Positions 9,061 to 18,063 are shown, counted from the stretch's first letter. The stretch: 49,339 bases of DNA from Desulfobacteraceae bacterium (GCA_013791935.1 VMSV01000214.1:1-49339); one strand, 5' to 3'. Program-made: numbers and translations. The notes: generated by a model not told the origin, from the letters alone.

Positions 9061-9519
9061 ATTGCCATCAGTGCTCCAAAATCTTTTGTGCATTCTTAAC
9101 ATTTCTTCATTCATAATTGGGCCATTAACGCAAATACCTGAGTCATCTGCAGAGGCGATGACCTTTGCAGAGATAAATCGACCCCATCCTCGAATCTCAG
9201 CAACATGCTCCTGTGAGAGGAAGTATGTCACATTATGAACTCCAGACCAAATACAAGCCCCAATACACATTGGACAGGGTTCATTGGACGCATAGAGATG
9301 CGATTTCAGAAGGAATGCAGGACTATTTTTCTTAATTACACTCTCTATCGCAAGCATCTCTGCATGACGCAATGGATTACCTGTTGTTCGCGAGTCATTT
9401 GCAGCAGACGCAAGGATTTCGCCATCACATTCGATAACCGCCGCAAATGGTGGATTACCGCAATCAAGCGCTTCCTGTTGCTTATGTATTAATACTTCGA
9501 CAATTCTTTGTCTAACCAT
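9025..9519 (-). CDS. CDA-fold nucleoside/guanine deaminase family protein
   Basis: 164 residues. Both zinc motifs of the cytidine/deoxycytidylate deaminase fold are present: HAE at residues 52-54 (Zn ligand plus catalytic Glu) and PCPMCIGAC at 81-89 (two Cys ligands). The arrangement and length fit guanine deaminase or TadA-like nucleoside deaminases, and residues around NPLRHAEMLAIE favour a free-nucleobase or nucleoside enzyme over tRNA-specific TadA. The 3' end overlaps the methylase-neighbour relic in another frame, suggesting that this gene was joined to that DNA by recombination. Confidence 0.85.
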   Translation of the reverse strand: MVRQRIVEVLIHKQQEALDCGNPPFAAVIECDGEILASAANDSRTTGNPLRHAEMLAIESVIKKNSPAFLLKSHLYASNEPCPMCIGACIWSGVHNVTYFLSQEHVAEIRGWGRFISAKVIASADDSGICVNGPIMNEEMLRMHKRFWSTDGNSKQKHSIHLSH

Positions 9520-9573
9520 ACGTATCTTTCCCTATAAAACCGTGCCTAACCATTTATTATTATGTCAAATTGC

Positions 9574-9604
9574 AACCATATGAGATGTTAAATCTCATAT
9601 GGTT
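9574..9604. terminator. perfect 13-bp hairpin between two minus-strand genes
   Basis: AACCATATGAGAT and its exact complement enclose a 5-base loop. It lies 100 bp downstream of the CoA-binding protein gene and upstream of the deaminase. It is AT-rich and lacks a following T-run, so termination is uncertain; an operator or mobile-element end is the alternative. Confidence 0.35.
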
Positions 9605-9703
9605 ATCTCTTCAACCTTTCTGCTGAGGAAAAACCATTCAAAACAATCTGAGGCTCGGAGATCTCAGTTCAATGGATTTTCTCCCACGCAGGAACAATCG
9701 TTT

Positions 9704-11167
9704 TCATCCCTGCCGTCTTTTGTAATACTCTGCCACCCGGCGCATGACGGAAAAGGCCTGGTTGCCCGTGTCAAAGCAGGGAATGCCGTTTGTGGTATAG
9801 AGGTGCCGCACCTTCATTCTGTACTGCTCCACCTCTCCGTGGGCCGGGCTGGAGGCGGTATCCACCAGAACCAGGGCCAGGGGCTTGCCGGTCTTCTCCC
9901 GGATCTCCTTGGCTTTTGTCAAGATTTCTTGATGGGGTGCCATGGCGTCTTCCGGATTGGCGCTCATTTTCCGCATGTTGTTGTAAAAGTAAAACAGCAT
10001 TTGATACATCACCATGATCTGGATGTCCTCCCTGGCGGAAAACACTTCCATGGTGGGGTTAATCACCCCGGGGACAATGCCCGGATTGGCCAGATCCGCT
10101 GGATTTCCGCCTTTTCCGCCGGCCGGGGGCAGCAAGGCCTGAATTTTGGCTGTGGAGGCATCATCCAGTTCCGGCACGGGAAACCCGAAATTAGAGGCGG
10201 CATCCAGGCCTTCCACCACTCTGGCCCCGCCACCTGCCATGAGTCCCACGCCACCGCCGGTGAATCCTTCCAGGCAGTTCACCGCCATGAGGCATTCCAC
10301 CAGATCCCGCAGGTCATGTGCCGCCATGGCCCCTGCGGATTTGATGGCCGCCTGCCAGACGTGGCGAGTTCCGGCCATGGAACCCGTATGTCCGACAGTG
10401 CCCCGGTGCCCCTGTTCGCTTAGACCGCCCTTCATGATCACCACGGGTTTTTTTGCGGCACATCTTTTCAGGGACTCAAAAAAAGCCCGGCCGTTTTCCA
10501 CGCCTTCCAGGTAGGCCCCCACGATCTTGGTTTTGGGATCGGCTTCAAAATAATCCATCATGGCCACGGCATCAATATCGCAGGCATTGCCGTAGCTCAT
10601 GACCACGGAAAAGCCCAATCCCCGTCCCTGGGCGCTATAGACCAGATCACAGGCCCCGACGCCGCTTTGGGAGATCAAACCCACAGGTCCGGGTATGGAA
10701 GAAAAATCCCAGCCGGGCATGAGCGTCACCCCCGATTCCGGAGAATGCAGGCCGAAACAATTGGGACCGATGAGCTTCAGACCCCCTTCCCGGGCCACAC
10801 GAACGACTTCCTTTTCCAGGGCCAGTCCTTCCGGCCCGGCCTCCTTGAATCCGGAAGAAAGAATTTCAGCACCTTTGATGCCCTTCTTGACACAGTCCTT
10901 CACCGCGGCCAAAACCAGGTGGGAGGGAATGGCGATCACGGCAAAATCCACCGGGTCCGGAATGTCCAGAACCGAAGGATAGGCTTTCAGCCCCTGGATT
11001 TCTCCGCCCTTTGGGTTCACGGGGTACATTTGCCCCTTGAAGCCAAAGGCCATGTTGGTTCTCAAAAAGCCGCTGCCGAAACCTATGTTTGCGTTAGATG
11101 CGCCGACCACAGCGATGCTTTTTGGATAAAAAACCGGTTGATAGTCTGCCAGATTGATGGTTCCCAT
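9704..11167 (-). CDS. NDP-forming acyl-CoA synthetase, CoA-binding (alpha-like) protein
   Basis: 487 residues. The N-terminal CoA-binding Rossmann domain is clear (PKSIAVVGASNANIGFGS, about residues 13-30; KGAEILSSGFKEAG). Two flavodoxin-like ligase domains follow, with the phosphohistidine loop GTVGHTGSMAGT near residues 253-265, as in ADP-forming acetyl/acyl-CoA synthetases and succinyl-CoA ligase alpha subunits. These enzymes convert acyl-CoA + ADP + Pi to acid + ATP + CoA (or the reverse). The ATP-grasp beta domain is not fused and no beta gene is in the window, so the partner must be elsewhere or the protein is a stand-alone pimeloyl/acyl-CoA-type homologue. Ribosome-binding site GGAGGG 7 bases before the ATG. 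Confidence 0.85.
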   Translation of the reverse strand: MGTINLADYQPVFYPKSIAVVGASNANIGFGSGFLRTNMAFGFKGQMYPVNPKGGEIQGLKAYPSVLDIPDPVDFAVIAIPSHLVLAAVKDCVKKGIKGAEILSSGFKEAGPEGLALEKEVVRVAREGGLKLIGPNCFGLHSPESGVTLMPGWDFSSIPGPVGLISQSGVGACDLVYSAQGRGLGFSVVMSYGNACDIDAVAMMDYFEADPKTKIVGAYLEGVENGRAFFESLKRCAAKKPVVIMKGGLSEQGHRGTVGHTGSMAGTRHVWQAAIKSAGAMAAHDLRDLVECLMAVNCLEGFTGGGVGLMAGGGARVVEGLDAASNFGFPVPELDDASTAKIQALLPPAGGKGGNPADLANPGIVPGVINPTMEVFSAREDIQIMVMYQMLFYFYNNMRKMSANPEDAMAPHQEILTKAKEIREKTGKPLALVLVDTASSPAHGEVEQYRMKVRHLYTTNGIPCFDTGNQAFSVMRRVAEYYKRRQG

Positions 11168-11237
11168 GGTGTTTCCCTCCAGAATTCAAAAAATTTGTAA
11201 AACCAACCTCCAAAAGGGCTTTTGTAATTTCTATTCT

Positions 11238-11265
11238 TTGACTATCAACGTGAAGTTAGTATAAT
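11238..11265 (+). promoter_or_regulatory. sigma70-type promoter for alr
   Basis: TTGACT at 11238-11243 and a perfect TATAAT at 11260-11265 are 16 bases apart, upstream of alr on the same strand. Transcription would start near 11272 and leave a leader of about 100 bases before the GTG at 11372. Confidence 0.6.
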
Positions 11266-11371
11266 AGTCCCTTAAAAACAGCGCCCTCAAAACGATTGGG
11301 AAATCATAGCCTTAATCCAAAAGGGTTGCAAATAAAAATCCCATTAAAAAATAGATCCCCGGAGGCTTTTT

Positions 11372-12535
11372 GTGAGTTCATCCCTCTCCTGCGCTCAAAT
11401 CGATCTTGACGCCATCGCCCACAACCTGAAGGAATTGCGCCGGGTGGCAAAACCATCCGCTCGTCTCATGGCGGTGATCAAAGCCAATGCCTACGGCCAT
11501 GGTTCCCTGGAAATCGCCCGTCTGGCAGCGGATATGAAGGTGGATTGGCTGGGGGTGGCCAACATTCATGAAGGCATGGTTCTTCGAAAAGCAGGCATTC
11601 GGCTGCCTGTTCTGATTTTCGGCTACACCCCATCGCACATGGTTCAGGCCCTTCAGTCCTTTGATCTGACCCCGTCGGTGTATTCCCGGGGCATGGCCAA
11701 AGCGCTTTCGGAAAGTCTTTCCTCCTTGAAAAACCCATTGAATATCCACCTGAAGATGGATACCGGTATGGGAAGGCTTGGTATCGTTGTGCCGGACGAC
11801 CTCCGGATTCAGGAAAAAACCATAGCAGAGGTCCTGGCCATTGCGGGTTTAAAGGGTCTCCGCCTGCAAGGGCTCTACACCCATTTTGCCGACGCGGATT
11901 CTCCGGACAAATCCTATACGGAAGATCAGGTATCCCGGTTTATGAAAATACTGAGCGGTTTAAAGGCCTCCGGAATTGTCCCGGAGTTGGCCCACGCGGC
12001 CAACAGCGCCGCGGTGATTGACTTTCCCGAATCCCATCTGGACATGGTTCGCCCCGGAATCTCCATTTACGGCTCTTACCCTTCCCAAACCGTGGACAAA
12101 AACAAAGTGACCCTTAAACCGGCCATGACTCTTAAAACAAAAATCATTCAGTTGAAAAACGTCCCCGAAGGCTTCAAGGTGAGTTACAATAGGACTTGGG
12201 AAACCAAGGTGCCCACGGTGATTGCCACGATTCCCATGGGATATGCGGACGGGATTAACCGTCTGTTGTCCTCCAAGGCCTTTATGCTGGTGAAGGGGCA
12301 AAGGGCCCCGGTGGCGGGCAGGGTCTGCATGGATCTCACCATGCTGGATGTGGGGCATATTCCGGGAGTGGCTGTGGAAGATGAAGTGGTGGTTTTCGGA
12401 AACCAGGGGGGAGAAACCCTGCTGGTGGAAGAGCATGCCCAAGCAGCCTCCACCATCAGCTATGAAATCTTCACCCGCATTGGAGATCGGGTGGAGCGGA
12501 TCTACAACCGCAAGGGACCCAGTAAAGGACCTTGA
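11372..12535 (+). CDS. alr: alanine racemase
   Basis: PLP enzyme interconverting L- and D-alanine for peptidoglycan synthesis; cytoplasmic. 387 residues, normal length. The PLP-binding lysine lies in VIKANAYGHG (Lys37), and the opposing catalytic tyrosine in SYNRTW (Tyr272); the R-V-C-M-D loop (GRVCMDLTMLD) of the second active-site half is intact. The start is GTG at 11372, with GGAGG at 11361-11365. It is divergent from the CoA-binding protein and has its own good promoter. A single essential-type housekeeping gene embedded among catabolic genes; nothing suggests an unusual substrate. Confidence 0.95.
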   Translation: MSSSLSCAQIDLDAIAHNLKELRRVAKPSARLMAVIKANAYGHGSLEIARLAADMKVDWLGVANIHEGMVLRKAGIRLPVLIFGYTPSHMVQALQSFDLTPSVYSRGMAKALSESLSSLKNPLNIHLKMDTGMGRLGIVVPDDLRIQEKTIAEVLAIAGLKGLRLQGLYTHFADADSPDKSYTEDQVSRFMKILSGLKASGIVPELAHAANSAAVIDFPESHLDMVRPGISIYGSYPSQTVDKNKVTLKPAMTLKTKIIQLKNVPEGFKVSYNRTWETKVPTVIATIPMGYADGINRLLSSKAFMLVKGQRAPVAGRVCMDLTMLDVGHIPGVAVEDEVVVFGNQGGETLLVEEHAQAASTISYEIFTRIGDRVERIYNRKGPSKGP

Positions 12536-12542
12536 GCAGGGG

Positions 12543-12700
12543 CTATGCCGGTGATTCGGTTTTAAATACCATCTTCCCGCTGTCGCTGATATCATACCCA
12601 TCCAGGGATTTTACCGCTTCATGAAACGCATCTTCATGGAGCATGGCGATGAAAAGCTGGGCCCCCTGATCAAAATTTGACCCGGGCGTCTTTACGAAAC
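12543..12700 (-). pseudogene. C-terminal gene relic (PBP-like domain?)
   Basis: Read on the minus strand, an open frame ends at TAG 12543-12545 with the protein-like tail DQGAQLFIAMLHEDAFHEAV then KSLDGYDISDSGKMV. The ending '..GYDxSxxG..' recalls the C-terminus of substrate-binding-domain regulators of the molybdate type, from memory only. There is no start codon with a ribosome-binding site; the frame merges into the methyltransferase relic on the other strand. I treat it as the remaining 3' end of a lost gene. Confidence 0.35.
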
Positions 12701-12863
12701 GGTGAGAAGGCCCGAAACATCCGCCATCGGCACGGGTGCCCGTGCCACGGATCGGCTGTTAAATGCCCTGTGCGCATTGGGGTTTTTGACCGAAAATGTT
12801 GATATCTTTGTAAACACCCGGCGTTCGGACAGGTTTTGGTGAAAGAGGAAATGGATTAAAAAA
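12700..12863 (+). pseudogene. methyltransferase dimerisation-domain relic
   Basis: Plus-strand translation gives GTGARATDRLLNALCALGFL, the winged-helix dimerisation motif at the N-terminus of many small-molecule O-methyltransferases, then FVNTRRSDRFW and a stop. One base inserted after the RF codons would restore RFLVKEEMD, which is how such domains usually continue. No catalytic SAM domain follows. A frameshifted and truncated relic. Confidence 0.55.
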
Positions 12864-12946
12864 CAAAATGGCCTTTGACTTTCTGATCAAATCCGAGGCA
12901 GCATCTCCGGCATGGAGTCTTCACCTGCACCCAAAAACGATCATGC

Positions 12947-14737
12947 TTATGGATACATAGAGTCAATTTGGTCTTTATACCGCTCCTGAATCAGATTCTT
13001 TTTCAGTTTCATTGTTGGAGTTATCAGTCCGTTATCAATGGTGAACTCCGGTACGATTTTTATCTTTTTGATCGTTTCATAAGAAGCGAACTGTCTGTTT
13101 TGTTCTACGACTTCCTTTTCAATGAATGCCACGATATCCGGATGATCAACCAGATCTGAAACGGAGCTATAAGCGATTCCATTCTTTTTGGCATATTCCC
13201 CTATAGTGATCGGGTCAAGAGTTACTAATGCAGTCAAAAATCTTCGCCTATCCCCAACGACCATCACCTGTCCAATATATGCTGATTTGCCGACAACCCC
13301 TTCAAGATAAGCTGGTGCGATATTTTTTCCGCCGGAGGTGATGATGATTTCCTTTTTCCGTCCTGTGACTTTGAGGAATCCTTGGGCATCAATTTCACCG
13401 ATATCACCCGTGAGCAGCCAACCATCTTCGTTAAACGTCTTTTTGGTTTCTTCCGGCATTTTGTAATAACCTTTCATTACATTCCGTCCCCTGATCAGGA
13501 TCTCTCCGTCTTCAGCAATTTTTACTTTAATGCCGGGTCCTGGTTGACCGACTGTTCCAAGTTTATAAGAGTCCACTCGGTTTGTATTACTGAAAGAAGT
13601 GTTTTCCGTCATGCCGATCCCTTCAAGCACAAGTATTCCAGCCGCGTGAAAGAAACGGGCAATGCTTTCATTCAGCGGCGCTCCGCCACTGAGCATCCAA
13701 CGAACTCTCCCTCCCAGAACAGTATGTAATTTGCTGAAAACCAGTTTGCTTGCCAAACCGTATTTAAACGATAATCCCGGTGGAATGGATTGCTTGTTCA
13801 TTCGGCGATCACTTACCTGATAACCTACATTCAATGCCCAGTTGAAAAGTTTCAGGATGATACCGCCTTTTGCCTCAACACCGCTGATGATGTTTGCATA
13901 TATCTTTTCATATACCCTGGGGACACTTGGGATCCAGTGAGGTTTGGTGTATCCGATATCTTCAAGCGCCGTTTCAAATCTTCTGGCAAATGTCACAGTC
14001 GCGCCGGATAGCGCCGCTGAGTATACGGTCATACGCGCCATCACATGTGCCAGAGGAAGGAATAACAATGTTTCATCATCTTCCCTCATATCCAGCGAGT
14101 CCAAGGTTGCCTGTGAATTGAAAGTCAGATTGTCTTGAGTAATAATCGCCCCTTTCGGAAGACCTGTCGTACCTGAAGTATACACCAGGGTTGCCGGATC
14201 CTCGGGATTCGGGCTTTCCGCTCTCTGAATGAAATCCTCGTCAGATATGTTTTCACCGAGTTTGAGAAAATCATCATAAAGCATCACCCAATCATCGCTT
14301 GCTGAGACGTTTTTAAAGGTTATTACTTTTTTGACATTGGGAATATCCGCCCTGATCTCCAGAATCTTTTTCAATTGCATTTCATCTTCGGCAAAAATAA
14401 CCACGGCATCCGAATGCTCAATGATATATTTGCAGTCTTCCGGCAAATTGGATTGGTAAATTCCTACGTTACAGGCACCCCCGATAATTGCTCCGATATC
14501 TGACAGTGCCCATCGATAGCAGGTATTGCTGAGGATATTCACCCTGTCACCCTGGTTTACACCAAGGGCCAACAGGCTTTTGGCCACCCGTTTTGCTTGA
14601 TAATAAAACTCCGACCACGAAACACTCTCGCGGTTTCCAAACTCATCGATAAACCAACGAAATGCGGCATGATTGGGTCGCTTTTCAACGGCTTCCCGTA
14701 TCATCTGGTGTACATTTTTATAATCAACAAAATCCAT
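12947..14737 (-). CDS. long-chain acyl-CoA synthetase (AMP-forming)
   Basis: Activates a fatty acid with ATP and CoA to acyl-CoA via an acyl-adenylate. About 596 residues from the ATG at 14737, chosen because AAGGAGT lies 5 bases upstream; a longer frame to 14824 would run into the neighbouring dehydrogenase gene. The P-loop-like motif LVYTSGTTGLPKGA, the GMTEN adenylate motif, the LLTGDIGEID hinge region and the RKKEIIITSGGKNIAP segment are intact. The size and the linker match ACSL/FadD15-type enzymes. It lies 76 bp downstream of the large acyl-CoA dehydrogenase and is probably co-transcribed with it, together covering activation and first oxidation. Confidence 0.92.
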   Translation of the reverse strand: MDFVDYKNVHQMIREAVEKRPNHAAFRWFIDEFGNRESVSWSEFYYQAKRVAKSLLALGVNQGDRVNILSNTCYRWALSDIGAIIGGACNVGIYQSNLPEDCKYIIEHSDAVVIFAEDEMQLKKILEIRADIPNVKKVITFKNVSASDDWVMLYDDFLKLGENISDEDFIQRAESPNPEDPATLVYTSGTTGLPKGAIITQDNLTFNSQATLDSLDMREDDETLLFLPLAHVMARMTVYSAALSGATVTFARRFETALEDIGYTKPHWIPSVPRVYEKIYANIISGVEAKGGIILKLFNWALNVGYQVSDRRMNKQSIPPGLSFKYGLASKLVFSKLHTVLGGRVRWMLSGGAPLNESIARFFHAAGILVLEGIGMTENTSFSNTNRVDSYKLGTVGQPGPGIKVKIAEDGEILIRGRNVMKGYYKMPEETKKTFNEDGWLLTGDIGEIDAQGFLKVTGRKKEIIITSGGKNIAPAYLEGVVGKSAYIGQVMVVGDRRRFLTALVTLDPITIGEYAKKNGIAYSSVSDLVDHPDIVAFIEKEVVEQNRQFASYETIKKIKIVPEFTIDNGLITPTMKLKKNLIQERYKDQIDSMYP

Positions 14738-14813
14738 ATCGACTCCTTTGTTGGGGGTTGGCTTAATGCTATTGGATACATCGCTTGAAAACGGAATAAT
14801 TCGATTCCCTACT

Positions 14814-16628
14814 TCAACCGCCAAAAGCGGCCTCGGGAATTTCCACGGCCGCCTTTGTGCCGCGCAGGATGGCCTGCATCTTTCCCATGGTCACCGGCAG
14901 TTCTCCCTGGATGAAGAATTCGGCGCTCTTTATCTGTCCTTCATAAAACACCAGATCTTTTTTCTTTACGCCATCTTCCATCTTTTGACTGGCCGCAACA
15001 GCCCGCCAGAGTAGCATCCAGGCCATAACCACATCCCCCATCACCTCCAAAAATGGGACAGAGTGGGCAAGGGCGGTCTTGATCTCGGTGGACATAACGG
15101 TCTGGCCAATATGCATGGCTGTCTTTTCCAGTTGATCCACAACGGGCTCCATTTCATCGGCAAGTTCCTTTAATTTTTGGATGCTTTGGGCGCACCGAAT
15201 CACTTTTTTTATTTGCTCAATAAAAGTGAGGAAAATTCTTCCCTTTTTCATGCCGAGTTTGCGTACCAGAAGATCCATGGCCTGAATGCCATTGGTCCCC
15301 TCGTAGAGCGATGCGATCTTGCAGTCTCTGGCCAACTGCTCCACCGGATACTCTTTGGTATAACCGTATCCACCGAAAACCTGAATGGCCATCACGCACA
15401 CCTTGAATCCGTATTCGGCGTTATAGGTTTTTAATACCGGTGTCAGCAGGTCCACCAGATCCTGGTGCGCCTGCCGTTTCTCAACGGAGGCTTCCAACTC
15501 GGCCATTTCCAAACTATTTGCCACGAAGTAGCAGAAGCTGCGCATCCCCTCCACGTAGGCTTTCATCCAGAGCAGCATGCGCCGGACATCCGGATGTTGG
15601 ATGATCGGCACCTGCGGCGCCTCAGGATCCATCATCTTTTCCAGAGCCCGACCCTGATGTCGCTGGCGTGCATATTCGAGCGCGTAGAGATAGGCGGCCG
15701 AGGCATGCACTAATGCCTGGATTCCCACCCCTAAGCGGGCTTCGTTCATCATGTGAAACATCACTTTCATGCCCTGATTTTCTTCACCGAGGAGAATCCC
15801 TCGGCACCTGCCTTTACCTCCCAATGTCAAACTACAGGTAGCGCTGCCGTGAAGCCCCATCTTTTCCTCGATACCGATGCATACGACGTCATTGGGTTCT
15901 TGCGGGTGGCCATCATCATTGACCCAGATTTTGGGAACAATAAACAGGGAGATGCCTTTGGTGCCGGAAGGTGCTCCCTGGATACGGGCAAGCACAGGAT
16001 GAATGATGTTATCGGTAAGGTCGTGATCCCCGGCGGTGATAAAAATCTTGTTGCCGCTGATGGCATATGTGCCGTCAGCGTTTTTTGCGGCTGTGGTGGT
16101 CAGAGCGCCCACATCCGATCCGGCCCCCGGTTCGGTAAGGAGCATGGTTCCTCCCCACTCGGCGGTGTACAGCTTTTTGAGGAACAATTCCTTTTGCTTT
16201 TCAGTCCCGAACAGTTCAATCATCTTGCCTGTTCCATGGCCCAACGAAGTGTAGCTGGAAAAAGCGAAATTAGTGCCCATGAGGTACTCGCTGGCAGCGG
16301 TATTGATCAAGTGGGGCAAGCCCTGCCCCCCGTATTGCGGATCTTCGGAGAGCGAACTCCACCCTGCCTGCCTGAACATTTCGAAGGGCCTCCGGTAGCT
16401 CTCCGGCGCCTTTACCGCCCCATTTTCGAAACAAGCGCCGTTGCGGTCTCCTTCGACATAAGTGGGAAGTATTTCCTTGGCTGCGAAATTGCGCGCCTCT
16501 TTGAGTATCAAATCAAACGTCTTCAGGTTAAATGCCTTGTAGCGATCGTGTTCAATTACAGTTTCGGTATCAAACTGTTCATAAAGGACAAAATCAATAT
16601 CCTTTCTGTCCGCTATTACCTGTGCCAT
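14814..16628 (-). CDS. acyl-CoA dehydrogenase, long ~600-residue type
   Basis: FAD enzyme catalysing alpha,beta-dehydrogenation of acyl-CoA, passing electrons to ETF. 604 residues; the first ~450 are the classical fold (MLLTEPGAGSDVGAL for FAD/substrate, FGGYGYTKEYPVEQL), with the catalytic glutamate present in LYEGTNGIQ at Glu443. The remaining ~150 residues form the C-terminal helical extension seen in VLCAD/FadE5-like and AcdA-type proteins. GAAGGGAGA lies upstream of the ATG. In contrast to the two small dehydrogenases of the main cluster its active site looks fully canonical. Confidence 0.93.
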   Translation of the reverse strand: MAQVIADRKDIDFVLYEQFDTETVIEHDRYKAFNLKTFDLILKEARNFAAKEILPTYVEGDRNGACFENGAVKAPESYRRPFEMFRQAGWSSLSEDPQYGGQGLPHLINTAASEYLMGTNFAFSSYTSLGHGTGKMIELFGTEKQKELFLKKLYTAEWGGTMLLTEPGAGSDVGALTTTAAKNADGTYAISGNKIFITAGDHDLTDNIIHPVLARIQGAPSGTKGISLFIVPKIWVNDDGHPQEPNDVVCIGIEEKMGLHGSATCSLTLGGKGRCRGILLGEENQGMKVMFHMMNEARLGVGIQALVHASAAYLYALEYARQRHQGRALEKMMDPEAPQVPIIQHPDVRRMLLWMKAYVEGMRSFCYFVANSLEMAELEASVEKRQAHQDLVDLLTPVLKTYNAEYGFKVCVMAIQVFGGYGYTKEYPVEQLARDCKIASLYEGTNGIQAMDLLVRKLGMKKGRIFLTFIEQIKKVIRCAQSIQKLKELADEMEPVVDQLEKTAMHIGQTVMSTEIKTALAHSVPFLEVMGDVVMAWMLLWRAVAASQKMEDGVKKKDLVFYEGQIKSAEFFIQGELPVTMGKMQAILRGTKAAVEIPEAAFGG

Positions 16629-17134
16629 CTTTTCCAGTCTCCCTTCAATTTTAATCGTAATCCCAATAAACCATTATGCTTTACCGGGTGTTGTACAAAG
16701 GTTTCAGTAAGAGCAAAAACGGTGCCAGATCAGTGGTTAAAAAATCCCCCGTTAACTACAACATCTCAAAAAAGAATTTTGGGCTCAGATGCTGACCCCA
16801 AGCTGATCGTAAAGACGGCTCACATCAGATGCTGACCCCAAGCTGATCGTAAAGACGGCTCACAACTGAAAGGGCTTTGGGTCCCTATCGGATTTGTGGC
16901 GTATGGATTGGTTTTCATGAATGACGCTATTGAAGCAATGCGCAACATATTGCTTTTTAAAGTCAGCATGCTGCCATTTTATTGCGGAATCTTTTGCTAA
17001 TTCTGAAATCTTGTTGAATTTATTTAATAATTGCATTGGCATCGGTTTTGCCTATTAGGAATCCAGATCCAAACTTTGGCGTTGCCAAAAGCGATAAACC
17101 GAATCACTCGGCCAATGAAAGGAGCATTACACCC
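16629..17134. other. gene-poor interval
   Basis: Region between the starts of the divergent dehydrogenase (minus) and nitronate-monooxygenase-like gene (plus), so it must hold both promoters. It contains the 40-bp tandem repeat at 16785-16864. A short hydrophobic open stretch on plus (about 16867-17000) and a 60-codon minus frame over the same DNA both lack ribosome-binding sites; I cannot support either as a gene. Confidence 0.5.
16785..16864. repeat. perfect 40-bp tandem duplication
   Basis: Two directly abutting identical 40-bp units begin TCAGATGCTGACCCC and end GACGGCTCACA. The TGACCCC ... TGATCG pattern resembles the short repeated motifs at IS21-family ends, where several copies of the terminal sequence occur in tandem, but no istA/istB gene is near. 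It could be a leftover IS end or a repeated operator between divergent genes. Confidence 0.75.
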
Positions 17135-18031
17135 ATGAAAATCCAAACTCGACTGACGGAAATGCTCGGGCTGGACTATCCAATTATCGGCGCGCCCATG
17201 TTTCTGGTCTCCTACGAAGCGTTGGTCATCGCGGTATCTGAAGCCGGCGGCCTGGGGATGTTTCCACTTCCAAACTACAAAAATCCGGACGATCTGAAAA
17301 TTGCCCTTAATATTATCCGGAAAGCTACTAGTCACCCGATCGGGGTCAACATTCACCTCTCGGGCAGGTTCGATTGGAAAAAACAACTGGCGATATGCTT
17401 GGACGCCGGGGTCAATTTTTTCATCACATCTCTGGGCGACCCGCGGCTCATTATCGATGACGTCCATGCCAACAACGGTAAAGTCTTCCCTGATGTGGTC
17501 TCTCTGGAGCAGTCCCTGAAATCCCGTGATGGCGGTGCAGACGGCCTGATTGCTGTGGGTGCCGGGGCAGGTGGTCACGGAGGGACCATCCCCATCCCCG
17601 TTCTCGTACCCTACCTGATCGAAAAGACCCGGTTGCCCGTTGTGGCAGCGGGTGGCATCAGCAACGGTGCCCAGATGGCTGCGGCCCTGGCGCTGGGAGC
17701 GTGTGGCGTCATCACGGGAACAAGGTTGATCGCCACACCCGAAGCCGGAGTTGTCCAGGGCTACAAAGAGGCCGTGGTCGCCTCCGAGCCCAAAGATATC
17801 GTTTTCTCAAACCGAATCACGGGCAATTGGGCCAACTGGATCAAACAGAGCATCGAAAAGGTTGAGACAACCCCGGAACTGGACTCCAAGAAGTGGCTGG
17901 ACATCTGGAGCGCAGGCCAGAGCGTCGCCCAGGTCGAGGATATAAAACCGGCCGGCACCATCATCAAGGAAATGGTTGAATCCTATATACAGACCTGCAC
18001 AAGTCTGCAGAAGACCCTATTGGACCGGTAG
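17135..18031 (+). CDS. nitronate monooxygenase / FabK-like FMN protein
   Basis: 298 residues, TIM-barrel flavoprotein of the 2-nitropropane dioxygenase family. Seen: DYPIIGAPMFLVS at the N-terminus, GAGAGGHGG (FMN loop with the family histidine, about residues 148-156), and LPVVAAGGISNGAQMAAALALGA (phosphate-binding region). Members include nitronate monooxygenase and the enoyl-ACP reductase FabK; in an anaerobe next to a CoA ligase an enoyl-CoA or disulfide reductase-like role is as likely as nitronate oxidation. The start is the ATG at 17135, with AAAGGAG 11 bases upstream. First gene of a plus-strand unit that continues with the CoA ligase 32 bp later. Confidence 0.83.
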   Translation: MKIQTRLTEMLGLDYPIIGAPMFLVSYEALVIAVSEAGGLGMFPLPNYKNPDDLKIALNIIRKATSHPIGVNIHLSGRFDWKKQLAICLDAGVNFFITSLGDPRLIIDDVHANNGKVFPDVVSLEQSLKSRDGGADGLIAVGAGAGGHGGTIPIPVLVPYLIEKTRLPVVAAGGISNGAQMAAALALGACGVITGTRLIATPEAGVVQGYKEAVVASEPKDIVFSNRITGNWANWIKQSIEKVETTPELDSKKWLDIWSAGQSVAQVEDIKPAGTIIKEMVESYIQTCTSLQKTLLDR

Positions 18032-18063
18032 GCGAACATTCCGGCAAAGGAGAATAAAAATTC

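Noticed and set aside
14738-14824. N-terminal extension of the long-chain acyl-CoA synthetase
   Set aside because: It would overlap the dehydrogenase stop and bypass the good AAGGAGT site before the ATG at 14737.
15753-16835. 360-codon plus frame opposite the large acyl-CoA dehydrogenase
   Set aside because: Antisense shadow; no start site or recognisable domain, and the opposite strand encodes an intact enzyme.
17135-18031. nitroalkane degradation gene
   Set aside because: The family name alone does not establish this; no companion genes support nitro-compound use and FabK-like reductases share the motifs.
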